A model generated the notes under the pieces. It was not told the DNA's origin. It did no database searches and saw nothing but the letters and a program-made list of their open reading frames with translations. Below, in pieces: positions 1-9,957 of a DNA stretch of 64,000 nt. The DNA lies in assembly GCA_963823895.1 (NCBI GenBank), contig CAWGNG010000028.1, positions 124,001 through 188,000 on the forward strand, read 5' to 3'. Each line of letters begins with the position of its first letter. The stretch's first letter is position 1. This DNA is from G963675935 sp963823895. GTDB taxonomy: Bacteria > Planctomycetota > Planctomycetia > Pirellulales > Thermoguttaceae. The position numbers and the translations under genes were made by a program.

Positions 1-26
1 CAACAACTTTCCCATGAGACGCCTCA

Positions 27-971
27 ATGCCGGATTTTACCAAGGAATACTTCCGCTACCTGCCCGTGAGCGAACGGGAGAGACAGTGGGGGCTCTATGT
101 CACCGGCGGGGGTTTCAACGCGATTGCCCCGCGCGAGCTGTATCCCCGGCCGGGGCATCCGCGGATGTACGCCTTCGATTGGGCGCAGGGCCGCCGCCTG
201 CCGGAATACCAAGTCCTCTATATTACCCGCGGCGAAGGGGACTTTGAATCCGAGGCCTCGGGCCGGCGGACGCTTACGCCGGGCTGCGCCGTGCTGCTGT
301 TCGCCGACGTCTGGCATCGCTACCGCCCCAGCCCGGCGACCGGCTGGGACGAATACTGGGTCAGCTACGACGGCGATTACGCCCGGCGGCTGATCGAGAA
401 TGGCTTCCTCAGGCCCGAGGAACCGGTGCTGCGAACGGGCCTCGACGACGCCCTGCTGCACGGCTACTTGAGCATCATCGAGCGGATGTGGAGCGAGCCG
501 GTCGGGTTCCAGCAACTGATCGCGGCCGATACGATGGAAATCCTGGCCGCCGTCCTCGGCGCCGTCCGCGGACAACAGACCGGCAGCCGCATCCAGGCGG
601 TCGTGCGGCAGGCGAAATCGTTGCTGGACGCCAAGGTGGAGCGGACGCTGACGATGGACAAATTGGCCGCCCAATTGGACGTAAGCGTCACGCATTTTTA
701 TCGCGTCTTCAAGGAATCGACCGGCATGTCGCCATATCAGTATCACCTTCAGTTGCGAATCCACCGCGCCAAGGAGATGTTGCACGGCACGACGCTGAGC
801 GTCAAGGAGATCGCCAAGAAGCTCCGCTTCGAGAGCGAGTTCCATTTCTCGAAGCTGTTCAAGAAGAAGACGGATTTCTCGCCGTCCGCGTGGCGAGAGT
901 TATCCTCGCGTCCCGCGGAGGCCCCCGCACGATCGACCCCAAGAACCGCTGGTTCCCGCGGTCGCAAATAA
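27..971 (+). CDS. AraC-family transcriptional regulator
   Basis: A 314-residue regulator. Residues ~1-150 look like the cupin-type sugar-sensing domain of AraC proteins. The last ~100 residues hold the double helix-turn-helix, with first helix pair around MDKLAAQLDVSVTHFYRVF and the second around LSVKEIAKKLRFESEFHFSK, followed by the usual FSPSAWREL-type end. The tail is rich in Pro, Arg and Ser. It lies 28 bp upstream of a secreted alpha-galactosidase-like gene on the same strand, so it probably controls that and the neighbouring glycosidases in response to a sugar. The ligand cannot be read from the sequence. The ATG at 27 gives the full cupin region; no strong ribosome site precedes it. 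Confidence 0.88.
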   Translation: MPDFTKEYFRYLPVSERERQWGLYVTGGGFNAIAPRELYPRPGHPRMYAFDWAQGRRLPEYQVLYITRGEGDFESEASGRRTLTPGCAVLLFADVWHRYRPSPATGWDEYWVSYDGDYARRLIENGFLRPEEPVLRTGLDDALLHGYLSIIERMWSEPVGFQQLIAADTMEILAAVLGAVRGQQTGSRIQAVVRQAKSLLDAKVERTLTMDKLAAQLDVSVTHFYRVFKESTGMSPYQYHLQLRIHRAKEMLHGTTLSVKEIAKKLRFESEFHFSKLFKKKTDFSPSAWRELSSRPAEAPARSTPRTAGSRGRK

Positions 972-999
972 GAACTCCCCTCGCGCACGGAAGAAAGCC

Positions 1000-3900
1000 A
1001 TGAAAGCGCTTTACGTCTCCCTGGTTGGAGTCTTGGCCGCGGCTTTGCTTGTCAACGCAACGGTCGAAGGCCGGCCTGCCGAGCGCTCCACAGGCGTGAA
1101 CGCCTGGGCTAGTGAAAAGGTACATGAGGGATACGGTCGCCCTCTAATTGCATCCGCCAGCTTGTGTACCACAACGAGCGCGGTGCCTGCGGCCAAAGCC
1201 CCCACGGCAACGGGAGACGACAACGCAATCGAGCTACGTTCTCCTCAGTTCATCTATCGACTCGATACGGCCGACGGTCTGCGCGGCGAATCCTGGGAGA
1301 ACCGCCTGACGGGAAAGACCGTTTCCTTGCACAAAGGGCCGGAGGTGGAGTTGGATTTCGATGCCGCCGAGCGATGGATTCCGATTACCGGCTGGCGGAC
1401 GAGCGTCTCGCAGAGCCAGCCGTCCGCGGCGGATGACGACCCGGGCTATCGCGCCGGTTGGTTTCGGCCGGAGTTCAACGATTCCGCTTGGCGGCCGATC
1501 TCGCAGCCCGCCTGCGACGGACTCTATGACGAAAACGCCCACGTGTGGACGCGGACGAGGATCGCTCTGCCGGCCGATGCGAAGAACAAGCCGCTAACGC
1601 TCACCCTGGGTGGTTTCAGCATTTTCGATTATCGCTACCTCCGTGCGTTTCTCAACGGCCACGAGATCGGCGTGCGGAACGCCCCCGGCCGTTGGCGCGA
1701 GCCGCTGGCGATCGATCTCGGCCCGGCGAGCAAGTCGCGCGATTACGTCGCCTACGGCGGAGAGAACCTGATCGCCCTGCAACTGAGCGGCTGCGTGACT
1801 CGCCTGCCGCGGCTGGAAGAGTTGAATCCCTCGCGGAGCCGCGCCCAGGCGATGCGGCAGATTTGGCCCGGCCAATTCGAGCAGTATCTCAGGATCGGCC
1901 CAGCCGTCGTCACCCCGAGGCTGGAAGTCGTCGCCGCGAGCATCCAGGAAGCAGCCGGCGGCGGCGAAGCCCGCTTCGAGCTAAGGAGCGGTAATTCATC
2001 TAATGTCGCCTTTCGCTCCGCGAAAGCACGCGACTTTCGCGGAGCGAAAGGCGACCATCCCGCCGGCGGCGGCTATGCGAGATTCGAACTGAAGGCTAGT
2101 GGTTTCCCCGCGTCGGTGAGCGTCATCCATCGTTGGAAAAGAGACTCCCCCGTTTTGCGGAAGTTCGTGGAAGTGAAGAACCTCGACGATAAGCCGCATC
2201 GGCTGCTGAACGTCCGGCTGGGAACTTATCGCACCGACGCAAAAACTTCCGACGGCGAACAAGGGTTTCCGGTCTATCTCAACGACGAGTTCTTCATGAG
2301 CCTGGCGCATCCGTCGGGCTGGGCGATCGGCAACGACGGCCTCGTGCAATTGCGGCATTATCCCGGCGCCTGGATCGCTCCCGGCAAGACGTTCGCCTGC
2401 ATGGAGACCGTGCTCGGCGTCTCGCCCGCCGGCGCGGCGCGGAAGCAGTTCGTCGATTACGTCCGCAGCCGAATGCGGCGCGTCGTTCGTGGGCACGTCG
2501 GCCCTTACGGCGTTTTCAGCAATTTCGGCTCCTGGCCGCTGCAAGGCGGAACAGACATCGGCGGCTGGTTCGCAAGAAACACGGAAACAGCGCTCCTGCA
2601 CAGCCTCGACCGTCTGGCGGAAAGCCAGAAGCAGACCGGGCGGATCTACGACTACTGCGACATCGAGTTCTGGTTTGATCTCGCGTCGGAGATGGATCGC
2701 TTCAGTCCGGTCGATTTTTCTCGCGGCTTCAAGCCGATCCAAGAGAAACTCGCTACGCTGGGGATCAAGCCCGGCCTGTGGACGGCGAGCACGCCGAGCC
2801 CTTGGTGTTCGCTCAGTCCGCGGTTGGCGGGCTGCTGCACGCGCCCAGGAGCCGTTCCGCTCGGCGTTCATCAAGGCGTACCGCGATCACATCCGCAACG
2901 AGGGGGTGGGGATGTGCAAGTTCGACTGCCTCTCCGCCATCTGCAACAATCCCGCTCACAACCATCTCCCCTGCGTCTACTCGACTGAAGCGATCCACAA
3001 CGCCGTGTTGGAGTTGCTGCGTGCCCTCGACGATGCGGACCGCCGCGTCTTCCTGATGCTCTACTGGGGCTATCGTTCGCCCTGGTGGCTGTTGGACGCC
3101 GACACGCTGTTCGAGCCGGGCGTGTTTCTCGAAGCGGCGCATCCCGGCGGTACCCCGACCCCTTACGCCCGCGACAGCGTCACCCAAGGGCTCGATCAGG
3201 CCCATTACTATTGTCAGGACGTGCCCGCGCTGGGCAAGGATTCGTTGGGCATCTGGCTCTCCGATTGGTGGTGGAACAGTTCGATCGGCAAGCAGGGCTG
3301 GCAGCAGGGGTTTGTAATGGACATGGGCCGGGGAAATCTCTTGCCGCAGATTTGGGCCGACTGGGATTGGCTCTCGCCGCCCGAGTGGGAAGAGATGGGC
3401 ACGCTGTTCAAGCTCGTCAAGGCGCAACCCCGCTGCTTCGATAACAGTCGCGTTATCCTCGGCAATCCCTGGAAGAACGAACCCTACGGTTACTGTTGCA
3501 GCGACGGCCGCCGCGCGTTCCTCTGCCTGAACAATTGCACCTGGAGCGACCGCGTGCTCAGCCTACAACTCAATTCCGCCTGGGGACTGCCCGATCACGG
3601 AAAATGGGATCTCTATCGCTGGTATCCGCGGCCTGCGCGTTTGATTGCCGCAGAGTCACATCCGCCTTTGGCCGGAAAAGTCGATCTGGCGATGCGGCCG
3701 TTTGAAGTCGTGCTGTTGGAAGCGGTCGCCGAGGGGGAAAAGCCGTTGCTCGACCGTCCGTTTGCCGAGCAGCCGCTGCCACGCGCATTTTCCGAGCCGA
3801 GCCGCCGAGTGGAAGTGAAGGTCTTCTCGCCCGAGCAGCCCGCCGCCAACCAGCCGGCAATTATTCGCGTCCAGGGGCAAGTCCCGTCAACGGCCGCGGG

Positions 3901-4174
3901 GGGCATGTTGGTCGTGGCCGTGGAACTTCGCCAGGGCGGCCATGCCTGGGCGCCGCGGAACACTGGCGGCAATTTCACCGCGGAAGCGTCGGTCGCCGGC
4001 CGTCCGGTTCCGGTTCAGCCGGTGCTGGGCAATTTGACGTATGAAGTCCCGTGGCAAGCGTGGCGGATTCCGGTCGCCGCTGCCCATGACGCCCGCGATT
4101 TCCAGCTTTCCATTCACTCCCGATTGCCCGCGGACGTGAACCGAACGTTCTCGGCGTACTTTTTGCCGGAATGA
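1000..4174 (+). CDS. Secreted alpha-galactosidase-like glycoside hydrolase, broken by two apparent frameshifts
   Basis: Begins with a signal peptide (residues ~1-25), then a jelly-roll/CBM-like region, then a TIM barrel of the melibiase (GH27/GH36-like) type with GIKPGLWTA and a KFDC strand that should carry the nucleophile Asp. Two shifts interrupt it. Adding one C in the CCC at 2799-2801 and one C in the CCC at 2844-2846 restores a single ~1,058-residue protein reading PLVFAQSAVGGLLHAP then QEPFRSAFIKAYRD. Both faults are at C runs, so sequencing error is likelier than decay. Two repeat fragments are translated in frame: one near the N-terminus (residues ~28-41) and a 51-bp palindrome (residues ~336-352). 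Substrate is inferred from the fold only. The DUF99 gene starts 3 bp after the stop. Confidence 0.75.
1083..1122 (+). repeat. Repeat fragment translated near the galactosidase N-terminus
   Basis: This ~36-bp segment, containing CAGGCGTGAACGCCTGGGCT and then AGTGAAAAGG, recurs on the opposite strand in the non-coding repeat at 49756-49793. Here it lies in frame just after the signal peptide and encodes STGVNAWASEK. In the other copy the same frame reads STGVPAWASEK. Confidence 0.7.
2005..2055. repeat. 51-bp perfect palindrome inside a coding sequence
   Basis: Two perfectly complementary 22-nt arms (left arm begins GTCGCCTTTCGCTCCGCG) are separated by a 7-nt loop, CACGCGA. The 51-bp length is exactly 17 codons, so the galactosidase frame continues through it as VAFRSAKARDFRGAKGD. 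It resembles REP-like palindromes rather than protein-derived sequence. Confidence 0.9.
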
Positions 4175-4177
4175 TTT

Positions 4178-4735
4178 ATGCGTTTCCACGTCCTCGGCAT
4201 CGACGACGCGCCTTTCGACAAGCGAGAGCCGGAGCCTGTGCGAATCGTCGCCGTGCTGATGGAGGGGAACGATCTGGTGGAAGGCATGGCGGTGACCGAG
4301 TTTCCGGTCGATGGCGCCGATGCGACCGGATTTCTGGCGGAATGGATCAAGTCGATGCGCTGGGAGGCGGCCCTACATGCCGTGGTGCTGGGCGGCATCA
4401 CCTTGGCGGGGTTGGGGCTGGTCGATATCGAGGAGTTGGCCGCGCGGCTTGGGCTGCCGGTGCTCGCCGTCACCCGCCGAGCAACCGGCAAGTCCCGCGT
4501 CGGCGAGGCCCTCATCGCGGCCGATCTTGCCGACCGCCTGCCGATCGTACAGCGCTCGCCGCCGGCGATCCGCGTTCGCCCCGGTCTCCATCTGGCGTTT
4601 GCCGGAACCGACCGCGAACACGCCGTCGCCCTGATCGAAGCAACCCTGCACAAGTCGCGGATGCCGGAACCGCTGCGGCTTGCCCATCTGATTGCCAGTG
4701 CCCTGGCATGGGGCCAGTCCCGCGGCCGCGTATGA
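4178..4735 (+). CDS. DUF99 family protein (endonuclease V-like fold)
   Basis: A 185-residue protein with the DUF99 pattern: an N-terminal VLGIDDAPF motif, a central LHAVVLGGITLAGLGLVDIEELA stretch (quoted in part), and a C-terminal LRLAHLIASAL segment. DUF99 proteins are distantly related to endonuclease V, but their role in cells is not established. The ATG at 4178 follows the galactosidase stop by 3 bp, suggesting co-transcription, with no strong ribosome site of its own. No signal peptide is present, so it should be cytoplasmic. Its place between two secreted glycosidases gives no clear functional hint. Confidence 0.8.
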   Translation: MRFHVLGIDDAPFDKREPEPVRIVAVLMEGNDLVEGMAVTEFPVDGADATGFLAEWIKSMRWEAALHAVVLGGITLAGLGLVDIEELAARLGLPVLAVTRRATGKSRVGEALIAADLADRLPIVQRSPPAIRVRPGLHLAFAGTDREHAVALIEATLHKSRMPEPLRLAHLIASALAWGQSRGRV

Positions 4736-4785
4736 GTCGGCCGGCGGGGCGCAGTAGTTGTTGGTGGTCGAAATGGATCAGCACT

Positions 4786-4851
4786 GCCGTTTAGCCGCCG
4801 CCGGCACGGCGGCGATCGCATGGGCCGACGTTCCGTCGGCCGCTAAACGGC
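4786..4851. repeat. GTTTAGC-ended hairpin repeat, copy A
   Basis: A 66-bp element bounded by GCCGTTTAGC and GCTAAACGGC. Its interior forms two small hairpins (CCGCCGCCGG/CGGCGG and GCCGACGTTCCGTCGGC). It is almost identical to the copy at 63153-63213. It lies between the DUF99 and rhamnosidase genes, where no other feature is seen. Confidence 0.85.
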
Positions 4852-4965
4852 GAGGCCCCCGAAATCCGTTGCCGCGTTCCCGGCCGGCGCCAGGCTGTTC
4901 CTTTGTTCGCCGCTGGATTAAAATGACCGTTATCCCTCTCACCGTCGACATTGGAGTGATCGATA

Positions 4966-7674
4966 ATGACCAAGCGACTTCTCGCGGCAGTTTTCGCCGT
5001 TGCTCTTTTCGCCGGGCTTGCCGAGTTTGCGGCCGCTGATACGCCTGTGCAGCCCGTTAACCTTCGCTGTGAATATCTTGCCGCTCCGTTGGGTATCGAC
5101 GTGGTCCAGCCGCGTCTGAGTTGGCAGATCGGAGCGAGCGACCCCGCCACGCGCGATTACCGTCAGACGGCATACCAAGTCGTCGTGGCCAGCACGCTTG
5201 CAAGTCTCGGAGAGGACCGGGGCGATCTTTGGGATACAGGCCGCGTCATCTCCGATCAATCGGTGCATGTCGTCTATCGGGGCAAGCCTCTGACAAGCCG
5301 GGCGGTCTGCTATTGGAAAGTCCGCATTTGGGACCAGAACGGCCTGCCCTCGGAGTGGAGCGAGCCGAGCACATGGTCGATGGGCCTCTTGAAGCCCTCT
5401 GACTGGAAAGCCCAGTGGATCGGCATCGCCCCAACCGCCAGCCCGTCGAAGGCCGATCCGTGGTTTCGCGGGGACTTCTCGATCTCGGGCGAGCCGGTGC
5501 GGGCTTTGGCCTACGTGGCCTCGCTGGGATTTCACGAGCTCTATGTCAACGGCCAGCACGTCGACGACCGTGTCTTGGCCCCGTCGATCAGCGATTTCTC
5601 CAAGCACGTCCGCTACGTCACCTATGATCTGAGCAAATGCCTTCGCGACGGTGCGAATACCGTCGTGCTCTGGTGCGCGCCGGGCTGGGCGGGCTTCTCC
5701 GAATTCCACGTGAAAGATAAGCCGCTGGTCATGGCCCAGATCGAGATTTTGCAGCCCGGCGGCAGTTCCCTGCAAGTCGCCAGCGACGCCACCTGGAAGA
5801 CCCATCCCAGCCCGCTTTCTCCGCTTGGAAATTGGGCAATACCGGGCTTCGGCGGCGAATCGTACGACGCCCGGCTCGAAATCCCCGGCTGGGGCGAGCC
5901 GGGATTGGACACGTCGCATTGGGATTCCGCGGCCGTCTTCACGCCACACGTGCGGCTGTCGGCCGAAATGGTCGAGCCGAATCACCGCGTCGAAATCCTC
6001 AGGCCGGTCGCCGTCGAGGCGAGAAAGACCGGCGTGTTCCGCATCGACATGGGACGAAACTACGCCGGCTGGGTCCATATCGGACTGAAGGGCAAGCCGG
6101 GAGAGAAAGCTACGCTGCAATTCGCCGAGCGGCCCGACCAGGTCGAGACCTATGGGCAGAAATACGAGTACGTCTTCAACGACAGCGGCGAAGGATTCTT
6201 CTGCCAACGATTCAACCACGCCGCCGCCCGCTGGGTCACCATCAGCGGGCCGAAAACCGCGCCCGACGTAGACAGCATTTACGGGTTCTTGATTAGCACC
6301 GATTGTGCCCCCGGCGGGTCCTTCAAGTGTTCCAACGAACTGCTCAATCGCATCTACGACACGACCGTCTGGACGTACCGCTCGCTGAGCCTGGGCGGAT
6401 ATACGGTCGATTGTCCGCACCGCGAGCGGATGGGCTACGGCGGCGACGCCCACGCCACGATGGAGACCGCCATGACCAACTTCGGCGTCGGCGCCTTTTA
6501 TACGAAATGGCTCGGCGACTGGCGCGACGTGCAGAAGCCCGACGGCGATCTGCCCTACACGGCCCCGACCTATTTCGGCGGCGGCGGCCCGGCATGGAGC
6601 GGGATTTGCATTACCCTGCCCTGGCAGCTTTATCTGCATTACGGCGACCGCCGCATCTTGGAAACCTGCTATCCGATGATGCAGCGTTGGCTCGATTTTC
6701 TCAAGACCAAGGCGAAGGACCACCAACTCCAGCCTTGGGGCGGAGTCTGGGATTTCCTGGGCGATTGGGTCCCGCCCGACCGCGGCCAAGACCCCGGCAA
6801 GCGCGTCGACGATCGCTCGACGCTGATGTTCAACAACTGCTACTATGTCGACAACGTCGCCACCGTGGCCAACGTCGCCGAAGTGCTCGGCAAACGGAAA
6901 GAGGCCGCCGCCTATCGAAAAGAGGCCGCCGCCATCGCCGCCGCCACGCACAAGGCCTTCTTCCAACCGGATAGCAACAGCTACGCCAACGGCACGCAGC
7001 TCTACGAAGCGATGCCGGTCCTGGTCGGCGTCACGCCCCCGCTGCTGCGGGCGACGGTCATCAATCGCCTGGCCGACGAGATCCTCGTTCAGAAGAAGGG
7101 GCACATCGACACGGGCATCCACGGCACGTACTATCTCATCAAGACGCTGCTCGGGCAAGACCGCAACGATCTCGTGTTTACGATGGTCAACCAGAAGACC
7201 TATCCCGGCTGGGGATACATGCTCGACCAAGGGGCGACGACGCTTTGGGAAGAATGGAACGGCGACAATTCCCGCCTGCACAGTTCGTTCGTCTCAGTCG
7301 GCTCGTGGTTCATTGAGGGAGTTGCCGGAATCCAGTTGGATCCCGCCCAACCGGGCTATAAACACTTCTTCATCCGACCGGGGATCGTGGGCAATCTGAC
7401 TTCAGCGAAGGCGGAGTTGCAATCGCTCTACGGCAAGATCGAGAGCAATTGGGTCGTGGCGGAGAACCAGTTGACGCTGACCGTCGAAGTGCCCATCAAC
7501 ACGTCGGCCACGGTCTTCGTGCCGACCGACGATCCTCTGTTAGTGAGCGAGAGCGAGCGGCCTCCGTCGTTTTCGCGGGGTGTAAAGCCATCAAAGACGG
7601 CCGGCCCCGGCGCCGTTTTTGAAGTCGGCTCGGGACACTACACGTTTCGCGCACATTGGCGGCCCAGTGAGTAA
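4966..7674 (+). CDS. Secreted alpha-L-rhamnosidase (GH78)
   Basis: A 902-residue enzyme with a signal peptide ending near AEFAAA. The order of domains follows GH78: a fibronectin-like N-terminal part (PVNLRCEYL, QPRLSWQI), a beta-sandwich with LYVNGQHV, then the (alpha/alpha)6 barrel and a C-terminal beta domain. Diagnostic stretches are DCPHRERMGYGGDAHATME near residue 482, GVWDFLGDWVPP, and GYMLDQGATTLWEEWNG followed by SVGSWF. GH78 enzymes release terminal L-rhamnose from plant or algal polysaccharides and glycosides. A GGAG ribosome site lies upstream of the ATG. Together with the galactosidase it suggests use of complex heteropolysaccharides outside the cytoplasm. Confidence 0.93.
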   Translation: MTKRLLAAVFAVALFAGLAEFAAADTPVQPVNLRCEYLAAPLGIDVVQPRLSWQIGASDPATRDYRQTAYQVVVASTLASLGEDRGDLWDTGRVISDQSVHVVYRGKPLTSRAVCYWKVRIWDQNGLPSEWSEPSTWSMGLLKPSDWKAQWIGIAPTASPSKADPWFRGDFSISGEPVRALAYVASLGFHELYVNGQHVDDRVLAPSISDFSKHVRYVTYDLSKCLRDGANTVVLWCAPGWAGFSEFHVKDKPLVMAQIEILQPGGSSLQVASDATWKTHPSPLSPLGNWAIPGFGGESYDARLEIPGWGEPGLDTSHWDSAAVFTPHVRLSAEMVEPNHRVEILRPVAVEARKTGVFRIDMGRNYAGWVHIGLKGKPGEKATLQFAERPDQVETYGQKYEYVFNDSGEGFFCQRFNHAAARWVTISGPKTAPDVDSIYGFLISTDCAPGGSFKCSNELLNRIYDTTVWTYRSLSLGGYTVDCPHRERMGYGGDAHATMETAMTNFGVGAFYTKWLGDWRDVQKPDGDLPYTAPTYFGGGGPAWSGICITLPWQLYLHYGDRRILETCYPMMQRWLDFLKTKAKDHQLQPWGGVWDFLGDWVPPDRGQDPGKRVDDRSTLMFNNCYYVDNVATVANVAEVLGKRKEAAAYRKEAAAIAAATHKAFFQPDSNSYANGTQLYEAMPVLVGVTPPLLRATVINRLADEILVQKKGHIDTGIHGTYYLIKTLLGQDRNDLVFTMVNQKTYPGWGYMLDQGATTLWEEWNGDNSRLHSSFVSVGSWFIEGVAGIQLDPAQPGYKHFFIRPGIVGNLTSAKAELQSLYGKIESNWVVAENQLTLTVEVPINTSATVFVPTDDPLLVSESERPPSFSRGVKPSKTAGPGAVFEVGSGHYTFRAHWRPSE

Positions 7675-7696
7675 TGTCGCGTCGATAAATCGCGCG

Positions 7697-7806
7697 TTGG
7701 GGCGGCAGTTGCACTGTCGCCCCCTTTCCGATTGTAGGAGGCTACTCCTGTCGCCGACCGCCCGAAAATGGCCACAAAATCGGCAACAGGAGTCGCCTCC
7801 TACAAT
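7697..7806. repeat. Intergenic hairpin repeat
   Basis: Arms at 7731-7751 and 7786-7806 (21 nt, one mismatch; left arm starts ATTGTAGGAGGC) form a long hairpin. Just before it, 7697-7722 carries half of another repeat (TTGGGGCGGCAGTTGCACTG) that is seen as a complete hairpin at 58610-58681. Confidence 0.8.
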
Positions 7807-7851
7807 CCCATTTTGAAAAACTGATCACTCCGCCCTTTTATTTGCCGCTCA

Positions 7852-7880
7852 TTGCCCCTGCTGCCTAAACCCCGTATGAT
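7852..7880 (+). promoter_or_regulatory. Candidate sigma-70 promoter for the M13 peptidase
   Basis: TTGCCC (7852-7857), a 17-nt spacer and TATGAT (7875-7880) lie 41 bp before the chosen start at 7922. The -35 match is moderate. Confidence 0.45.
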
Positions 7881-7921
7881 AGTAGTTTCACGTGAACCAA
7901 ACACCAGGGAGAGTCGCAGCG

Positions 7922-9943
7922 ATGAAGAGCATGCTTACTTTCGCGATTGCCGTAACGCTGATCGTTGTTTGTCCAACGCTAATGGCCGCCGAGCCGCTGG
8001 CGAGCGGCATCGACCGGGCGTATTTCGATAAGAACGTGCGGCCGCAGGACGATCTGTTTCGCGCGGTCAACGGCGGCTGGCTGGCCACGGCCAAGATTCC
8101 CGCCGATCGCTCCAGCTACGGCGCCTTCCAGGCGCTGATCGAACAGGCGGAGAAGGACTTGCGGGCGATCATCGAGGCCTGCGCCGACGCCAAGAACAAT
8201 CCGCCGGGTTCCGAGAAACAGAAGATCGGCGACATGTATGCCTCGTACATGAATGAAGCGCGGGCCGAGCAACTCGGCATCGAGCCGATCGCCGGACTGC
8301 TGGCGTCGATCGACCGCATCGCGACCAAGGACGATCTGGTCCGGACCTTTGCCGAATTGCAGCGCGTCGGCGTCGGCAGTCCGCTGGGCTGCTACGTCAA
8401 TACCGACGCGAAGAAGTCGGATCAGTACATTCTTTACCTGGGCCAGGGCGGCCTCGGGCTGCCCGATCGCGACTATTATTGGGACGCCAAACTGAAGTCG
8501 AAGCTCGCCGCCTACGCCGCGCACGTCGAGCGGATGTTGTCGTTGGCGAAGATTCCCGACGCCAAGCAAGCCGCCGCCGAAGTCGTGGCCTTCGAGACGC
8601 AGATGGCCAAGGCCCAGTGGTCGAAGCTCGACTGCCGCGACAGCATCAAGACCTACAACCGCAAGACCCGCGACGAACTGGCCGCGCTTGCGCCGGGTTT
8701 CGATTGGAACCTCTACTTCACCACGCTCGGCGTGGAGAATCCGCATGAGGTGATCGTTGCCCAGCCGTCGTATTTCACCGCCCTGGCCGGCATGATGGAC
8801 TCCGTGCCGTTGAGCACCTGGAAAACATGGCTGAAATGGCAAGTAATCCACGACTATGCGAGCCTGCTAAATAAGGAGCTGGCCGACGCCGACTTCGCCT
8901 TCTATGGCACGACGCTGCACGGCATTCCGCGAAACCGCCCGCGCTGGCAGCGGGCCGTCGCCGCCGTGGATGGCGCGCTCGGCCAGGCGGTGGGAAAGCT
9001 GTACGTCGAGAAGCACTTCCCCCCCGACGCCAAGGCGCGAATGGATCGGTTGGTGCAGCACATCATCGAAACCTACCGCAAAGCCTTCGAGCACAACGAT
9101 TGGATGAGCCCCGAGACCAGGCAGAAGGCGCTGGCCAAGTTGGCGACCTTCCGCCCGAAGATCGGTTACCCCGCGAAATGGCGCGATTATTCGTCGCTGG
9201 AAATCCGCCCTGACGACCTGGTGGGCAACGTCGAGCGCGCGGCCGCCTTCGAGTGGAACCGCATGGTCCGCAAGCTCGGCAAACCGGTCGACCGCGACGA
9301 GTGGGGCATGACGCCGCAAACCGTCAATGCTTACTACAATGCGCACCAGAACGAGATCGTCTTCCCGGCCGCCATTTTACAGCCGCCGTTCTTCAACCGC
9401 GCCGCCGACGACGCGGTGAATTACGGCGGCATCGGCACGGTGATCGGCCACGAAATCGGCCACGGCTTCGACGACCAGGGCTCGAAGTGGGACGGGGGCG
9501 GCAATCTCTCCAACTGGTGGACGAAGGCCGATCGCACCGAGTTCGACCGCCGCGGCGCGGCCTTGGCGTCGCAATACGACAAGTTCGAACCGTTCCCGGG
9601 CTTGCACGTGAACGGCCGATTCACTCTCGGCGAGAACATCGGCGATCTCAGCGGGCTGACCATTTCCTACGCCGCCTATCAGGCGTCGTTGGCCGGCGGC
9701 GAGGCGCCGCTGATCGACGGAATGACCGGCAACCAGAGGTTCTTTATCGGTTTCGCTCAGGTGTGGCGCTGCAAGTACCGCGACGACAACCTGAAGAACC
9801 GGCTGGTCGTCGATCCCCACTCGCCGGCGGAATGCCGCGCCAACGGCACGCCGCGAAACGTCGACGGGTTTTACTCCGCATTCGGCGTGAAGGAGGGGGA
9901 CAAGATGTACGTGCCCCCCGCCGAGCGCGTGAAAATCTGGTGA
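7922..9943 (+). CDS. Secreted M13-family zinc metallopeptidase (neprilysin-like)
   Basis: A 673-residue peptidase. A signal peptide (residues ~1-22, ending near LMAA) is followed by the M13 N-terminal domain (FDKNVRPQDDLFRAVNGGWL) and the catalytic domain with HEIGH near residue 509 (zinc ligands and catalytic Glu), the third-ligand motif GENIGDLSGL near 570, and the typical C-terminal VPPAERVKIW. The family cleaves peptides at the amino side of hydrophobic residues outside the cytoplasm. I chose the ATG at 7922 over the upstream GTG at 7892 because it puts the signal peptide at the N-terminus and follows a GGGAG site. It is transcribed alone. Confidence 0.93.
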   Translation: MKSMLTFAIAVTLIVVCPTLMAAEPLASGIDRAYFDKNVRPQDDLFRAVNGGWLATAKIPADRSSYGAFQALIEQAEKDLRAIIEACADAKNNPPGSEKQKIGDMYASYMNEARAEQLGIEPIAGLLASIDRIATKDDLVRTFAELQRVGVGSPLGCYVNTDAKKSDQYILYLGQGGLGLPDRDYYWDAKLKSKLAAYAAHVERMLSLAKIPDAKQAAAEVVAFETQMAKAQWSKLDCRDSIKTYNRKTRDELAALAPGFDWNLYFTTLGVENPHEVIVAQPSYFTALAGMMDSVPLSTWKTWLKWQVIHDYASLLNKELADADFAFYGTTLHGIPRNRPRWQRAVAAVDGALGQAVGKLYVEKHFPPDAKARMDRLVQHIIETYRKAFEHNDWMSPETRQKALAKLATFRPKIGYPAKWRDYSSLEIRPDDLVGNVERAAAFEWNRMVRKLGKPVDRDEWGMTPQTVNAYYNAHQNEIVFPAAILQPPFFNRAADDAVNYGGIGTVIGHEIGHGFDDQGSKWDGGGNLSNWWTKADRTEFDRRGAALASQYDKFEPFPGLHVNGRFTLGENIGDLSGLTISYAAYQASLAGGEAPLIDGMTGNQRFFIGFAQVWRCKYRDDNLKNRLVVDPHSPAECRANGTPRNVDGFYSAFGVKEGDKMYVPPAERVKIW

Positions 9944-9957
9944 CGGCCGACAATCGC

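Noticed and set aside
4939..7281. 780-codon open frame on the minus strand
   Set aside because: It lies opposite the rhamnosidase, whose protein matches GH78 throughout. High GC keeps the antisense frame open.
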